In this document: piece by piece, positions 60,068-64,000 of the stretch
How positions within the stretch are numbered: the first letter of the stretch is position 1
Layout: every line of letters starts with the position of its first letter
Assembly: GCA_030157865.1 (NCBI GenBank)
Contig: JAOATY010000010.1
Location: 1 to 64,000 of the forward strand
Source of the DNA: Candidatus Nanopelagicales bacterium
GTDB taxonomy: Bacteria; Actinomycetota; Actinomycetes; S36-B12; UBA5976
DNA length: 64,000 nucleotides
Direction of reading: 5' to 3'
Program-made: the position numbers and the translations under genes
Notes under the pieces: model-generated
Told to the model about the DNA's origin: nothing
The model's database searches: none
Seen by the model: only the letters and a program-made list of their open reading frames with translations

Positions 60068-61252
60068 ATGGCAACTCCACAGCATCCATTCGACCTGTAC
60101 GCAATCGACAGCCTGTTCAATGACGAACAGCTTGCAATGCGCGATGCAGTCCGTAAATTCGTCGATGACCGCATTAAGCCACACGTAGGCCAGTGGTTCG
60201 AAGATGGCGAGTTCCCTGCCCGTGAGCTGGCAAAGGAAATCGGCCAAATGGGTATGTTCGGTATGCACCTAGAGGGTTATGGCTGTGCTGGCACAGACGC
60301 TACTTCTTATGGTCTTGCTTGCCTTGAACTTGAAGCCGGAGACTCCGGTCTTCGTTCATTCGTATCTGTCCAGGGATCGCTTGCAATGTTTGCAATTCAC
60401 AAGTTTGGTTCCGAAGAGCAGAAGCAAGAATGGTTGCCACGTATGGCAGCTGGCGAAGCAATTGGTTGCTTTGGTCTAACTGAATCTGATGCTGGCTCAA
60501 ACCCTAGTGAAATGCGCACCAACGCTAAGCGTGATGGTGATGACTGGATTCTTAACGGCTCAAAGATGTGGATCACAAACGGAAACATTGCAGATGTTGC
60601 AATCGTTTGGGCTCACACCGACAACGGCATCGAAGGCTTCGTAGTTCCAACCAATACCCCAGGCTTCAAGGCCAACTTGGTTAAGCACAAGATGTCACTT
60701 CGCGCTTCCATCACCAGCGAATTGGTATTCGACAACGTTCGCCTACCTGCCTCTGCTGTACTTCCTGAAGTACAAACACTTCGTGGCCCACTTTCCTGCT
60801 TGTCCGAAGCTCGCTTTGGAATCTTGTTCGGAGTTGTTGGCGCAGCTCGCGATTGCTTGGAAACTGCAATCGATTACCAGTTGAACCGCAATCAGTTCAA
60901 CCGTCCACTTGCCGCCTTCCAGCTGTCACAGCAAAAGATTGCTGACATGGCAATTGCAACCGGTAACGGAATGTTGCTTGCTGCTCACCTTGGAAAGCAA
61001 AAGGATCAGCACTTGCTTCGTCCTGAGCAGGTCAGCGTTGGCAAGAAGAACAACGTTCGCATGGCTCTTGAAGTTGCCCGCGAATCCCGCTCAATGCTTG
61101 GTGGATCCGGCATCACACTGGAATACCCAATCATTCGCCACATGAATAACTTGGAAAGCGTTTACACCTACGAAGGCACAAACGAAATCCACACCTTGGT
61201 TGTTGGTCAAGCGCTAACCGGAATTGCTGCTTACGCCGACTACAAGGCCTAA
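60068..61252 (+). CDS. Acyl-CoA dehydrogenase, glutaryl-CoA dehydrogenase-like
   Basis: CFGLTESDAGSNPSEMRTNAKR, NGSKMWITNGNIADVAIVWA, ARFGILFGVVGAARDCLETAIDYQLNRNQFNRPLAAFQLSQQKIADM, YEGTNEIHTLVVGQALTG. Confidence 0.9.
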   Translation: MATPQHPFDLYAIDSLFNDEQLAMRDAVRKFVDDRIKPHVGQWFEDGEFPARELAKEIGQMGMFGMHLEGYGCAGTDATSYGLACLELEAGDSGLRSFVSVQGSLAMFAIHKFGSEEQKQEWLPRMAAGEAIGCFGLTESDAGSNPSEMRTNAKRDGDDWILNGSKMWITNGNIADVAIVWAHTDNGIEGFVVPTNTPGFKANLVKHKMSLRASITSELVFDNVRLPASAVLPEVQTLRGPLSCLSEARFGILFGVVGAARDCLETAIDYQLNRNQFNRPLAAFQLSQQKIADMAIATGNGMLLAAHLGKQKDQHLLRPEQVSVGKKNNVRMALEVARESRSMLGGSGITLEYPIIRHMNNLESVYTYEGTNEIHTLVVGQALTGIAAYADYKA

Positions 61253-61260
61253 CTGTCCAA

Positions 61261-61296
61261 ATAGAAAAGCCCCCGAGCAATCGGGGGCTTTTCTAT
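61261..61296. terminator. Bidirectional intrinsic terminator
   Basis: ATAGAAAAGCCCCCGA-gcaa-TCGGGGGCTTTTCTAT, perfect 16-bp stem between convergent genes. Confidence 0.96.
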
Positions 61297-61301
61297 TGAA
61301 C

Positions 61302-61586
61302 TTAAATCCAGCGCGTGATCTTGCGTCCCTTTTTATCGGTGAAGTTGCCAGTAATCGAAATGATTACATCGTAAATCCACCAAATTCCAAGGCCACCGAT
61401 TGTGAAAAAGAACAGTAAGCCGGTTCCGATTTTGCCTACATAGAAGCGATGAACTGTTGGAAGCAGAATCAAGAATAAAACGATCGGCAAAATTGTTTTA
61501 TCGCTGACACTTTGGTCCATGCCTGTTGATCCGTAGACCACTGGGGGCGCGGGTGGAGGCGTAAAGCCTGCGTTGTTGTCTGACAT
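61302..61586 (-). CDS. TM2 domain-containing protein
   Basis: Pro-rich N-terminus then two TM helices with HRFYVGKIGTGLLFFFTIGGLGIWWIYDVI. Confidence 0.88.
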   Translation of the reverse strand: MSDNNAGFTPPPAPPVVYGSTGMDQSVSDKTILPIVLFLILLPTVHRFYVGKIGTGLLFFFTIGGLGIWWIYDVIISITGNFTDKKGRKITRWI

Positions 61587-61594
61587 GTTGCTCC

Positions 61595-62302
61595 TTAAGC
61601 GGTTTTTGGTTTACGGGTTAAAGCTTTATCGATACCCCAATAGATGCCAGCGACAATTATTGAGGCAAACAGAATGCCCATCACGAAGGTCAATACATAG
61701 GCATAGCCAAATGAAACAACGTCAAAGAAGTCATATGGGTACTTGCCGATGATTGCGCCACGGAACAAGGTGTAGAAAACGTAAATGATTGGTACGACTA
61801 AAGCGGCGGCCACATTCTTCAAGGTGAACCAACCACGAGGTCCGGCAATAACAAACACCAGCACAGTGATCAATGGCGTGATGGTGTGCTGAATTGGGCT
61901 TGAGATTTGGTTCAGTCCCTGCGGTGGGTAGTTCGGGCCAAGTAGCAGGTTGTAAACCACGCCGGTAACCGTGATCATCAAGATACTGTCGATTCGGAAT
62001 ACTCGGAAAAGCTTGCCATCGCGTGCTGGATTTAAGTAAAGCAGCGTCATTACAACGCCAACCATGATCTGGCTCCAGATTGTGAAGTAGCTGAACAAAT
62101 CAATTAAACGCTCGGGGGCTCCTGCAAGCCCAGATTGATAATCGCCAACATGACCAAACAAAGAGGTCACTGGTTCCTTGCCGGTATCCAATGGTTCAAC
62201 GAGCCCAAAGAGTTCGATAAAGGTAGACATACCTAGACCGATCCAGGCACTAAGTGCGTTGATTCCGAATAAGGACTTACGAGTTGTGGTTGAAAGAGCC
62301 AT
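61595..62302 (-). CDS. Pr6Pr/FAR-17a-like six-TM membrane protein
   Basis: 235 aa polytopic; FSYFTIWSQIMVGVVMTLLYLNP, YDFFDVVSFGYAYVL. Confidence 0.7.
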   Translation of the reverse strand: MALSTTTRKSLFGINALSAWIGLGMSTFIELFGLVEPLDTGKEPVTSLFGHVGDYQSGLAGAPERLIDLFSYFTIWSQIMVGVVMTLLYLNPARDGKLFRVFRIDSILMITVTGVVYNLLLGPNYPPQGLNQISSPIQHTITPLITVLVFVIAGPRGWFTLKNVAAALVVPIIYVFYTLFRGAIIGKYPYDFFDVVSFGYAYVLTFVMGILFASIIVAGIYWGIDKALTRKPKTA

Positions 62303-62358
62303 GGCTTAACCCTATGACTTAGGCCCTGCCAATCAACGGCTATTTGATTGGATTTCGG

Positions 62359-64000
62359 CTATTCGGCCCGAAGAAGTGGTCGCAAAATGTCCAAAATTGA
62401 AGCGTCCTCGATAGTGCTTGGGATATCCACGTGTTTTCCGTCGGCGATTCCACGCATGGTCTTGCGAAGTACCTTGCCAGACCGAGTCTTTGGAAGCCCT
62501 GGAACAATCACTACTTCGTTTAAGGCAGCTACCGGCCCAACTTCTTTTCGAACCAATGCCACGATTTGTTTACGTAATTCTTCGGCATCAACTTGAGCGC
62601 CGGCCTTAAGTACTACGAACGCTTTTGGAATCTGACCCTTGATTGCATCTGCGACACCGATCACCGCACACTCCGCTACCAACTCATGTGTTGCGACAAC
62701 TGCTTCGAGTGAACCTGTGCTCAGGCGATGTCCAGCAACGTTGATTACATCGTCTGTGCGTCCCATGATGTAGACGTATCCGTCTTCATCAATGTAGCCA
62801 CCGTCACCACTGGCATACATACCTGGGAAAACAGTTAGATAGGAATCGATGTACCGCTGGTCATCTCCCCAAAGCGTGGGCAAAGTTCCAGGCGGCAACG
62901 GCAACGTGATCGCAATGTTGCCTTCCGTTCCAGGTGGCAATTCCTTGCCTGATTCATCAAGCACCTTTATGTCGTAGCCAGGAATCGCAACTGTTGGTGA
63001 GCCTGGTTTGATTGGCATTGGTTCAAGTCCGCGCAAGTTAGAAGCAATTGGCCAGCCCGTTTCGGTTTGCCACCAGTTATCGATTACTGGCACACCTAGA
63101 TTTTCAGTTGCCCAATGGTAAGTGTCAGGATCCAGACGCTCGCCAGCAAGAAACAGGTTTTCAAACTTTGAAAGATCGGTCTTCTTAATGAAATCTCCGT
63201 TGTAATCTTCTTTTCGGATTGCGCGGATTGCAGTTGGCGCTGTGAACAATCCTTTAACGCCATACTTTTCAATAACTCGCCAAAAAGTTCCAGCATCTGG
63301 TGTGCCAACTGGCTTGCCTTCAAAAACAATGGTTGTTGCGCCAGCAAACAAAGGTGCATAAACAATGTAGGAATGACCAACTACCCAGCCAACATCTGAA
63401 GCGGACCACCACATGTCGCCAGCTTCGATGTTGTAAACATTCTTCATAGACCAAGTAAGTGCAACGGCATGTCCACCGTTATCGCGAACAATACCTTTAG
63501 GTTTTCCAGTTGTGCCAGATGTGTACAAAATGTAAAGCGGATCCGTTGCTGCAACTGACACACATTCAGCAGGCTCAGCCATGGCCATTGCGTCTTTCCA
63601 GTCCATATCAAGTGGACCAAGTTCGACTGGATGCTGTTCGCGCTGCAAAATGATGCAGCGACTTGGCTTATGTGTTGCAAGGGCAATCGATTCATCGAGC
63701 ATGGGTTTATATTCAACAATTCGAGTGGGTTCTAAACCGCACGATGCCGAGACAATTACTTTTGGTTTCGCATCATCAATTCTTGCTGCTAGTTCTGCCG
63801 GAGCAAATCCACCAAAGACAACGGAATGAACTGCGCCCAATCTGGCACAAGCCAGCATGGCGATTAAGGCTTCAGGAACCATCGGCATATAGATAACTAC
63901 CCGGTCCCCTTTTACAACTCCTGCCATTCGCAGAGCACCAGCAAATCGCGCAGTCTTTTCAAGCATTTGGGCATAGGTCAGGATTGAAGATTTACCAGTG
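62359..64000 (-). CDS. Acetyl/propionyl-CoA synthetase-like AMP-forming ligase (N-terminus beyond window)
   Basis: YILYTSGTTGKPKGIVRDNGGHAVAL, WWSASDVGWVVGHSYIVYAPLFAG, WWQTETGWPI, GRTDDVINVAGHRLSTG, PKTRSGKVLRKTMR; PrpE-like RDNGGHA. Confidence 0.93.
   Translation of the reverse strand, partial: TGKSSILTYAQMLEKTARFAGALRMAGVVKGDRVVIYMPMVPEALIAMLACARLGAVHSVVFGGFAPAELAARIDDAKPKVIVSASCGLEPTRIVEYKPMLDESIALATHKPSRCIILQREQHPVELGPLDMDWKDAMAMAEPAECVSVAATDPLYILYTSGTTGKPKGIVRDNGGHAVALTWSMKNVYNIEAGDMWWSASDVGWVVGHSYIVYAPLFAGATTIVFEGKPVGTPDAGTFWRVIEKYGVKGLFTAPTAIRAIRKEDYNGDFIKKTDLSKFENLFLAGERLDPDTYHWATENLGVPVIDNWWQTETGWPIASNLRGLEPMPIKPGSPTVAIPGYDIKVLDESGKELPPGTEGNIAITLPLPPGTLPTLWGDDQRYIDSYLTVFPGMYASGDGGYIDEDGYVYIMGRTDDVINVAGHRLSTGSLEAVVATHELVAECAVIGVADAIKGQIPKAFVVLKAGAQVDAEELRKQIVALVRKEVGPVAALNEVVIVPGLPKTRSGKVLRKTMRGIADGKHVDIPSTIEDASILDILRPLLRAE

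Noticed and set aside
1-64000. Mobile elements, toxin-antitoxin or anti-phage defence systems
   Set aside because: No transposase, integrase, restriction or known defence motifs seen; the HEPN-domain protein is explained by its conserved link to dnaE2 and lacks an adjacent MNT-type partner.

Overview
The window is 64 kb of chromosomal sequence from a moderate-GC actinobacterium. Gene content and order suggest a streamlined Actinomycetota lineage; the taxonomy is my inference. No rRNA, tRNA, prophage, IS element or CRISPR array was found. Blocks from start to end: (1) a his-trp superoperon on the minus strand (hisD-C-B-H-priA-F-I-trpE-Trp membrane protein-HGxxPAAW protein-[response regulator-histidine kinase]-trpC-B-A), with a two-component system lodged between trp genes; (2) ybaK, dnaE1, rluD, lspA, a Lys/Ala/Pro-tailed TraR/DksA zinc-finger protein, and ileS (plus strand) behind a T-box leader; (3) the division and cell-wall (dcw) cluster wag31-yggT-sepF-yggS-pgeF-ftsZ-ftsQ-murC-murG-ftsW-murD-mraY-murF-murE-ftsI-ftsL-rsmH-mraZ, with a large hairpin RNA between mraZ and rsmH and MraZ-box-like repeats at the mraZ promoter; (4) a probable SOS mutagenesis cassette (LexA box-DUF6504-like-SAV_6107-like HEPN-dnaE2-dinB); (5) an accessory polyamine/amine catabolic region (HDAC-fold amidohydrolase, isochorismatase, two FAD amine oxidoreductases, aldehyde dehydrogenase, Lrp regulator, class III aminotransferase, PPOX protein, tandem EamA transporters) next to a glutaryl-CoA-dehydrogenase-like gene and an acyl-CoA synthetase. 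The most interesting unexplained signals are: a ~190-nt leader with a three-way-junction fold upstream of the FAD oxidoreductase-isochorismatase-HDAC operon (riboswitch candidate); the SOS cassette with a catalytically intact DinB where an ImuB would be expected; an inverted second copy of the MraZ operator; a perfect 14-bp-arm palindrome just inside the PPOX start; and two palindromic operators 21 bp apart at the acyl-CoA dehydrogenase promoter. All calls were made by eye, with no database search or folding software.
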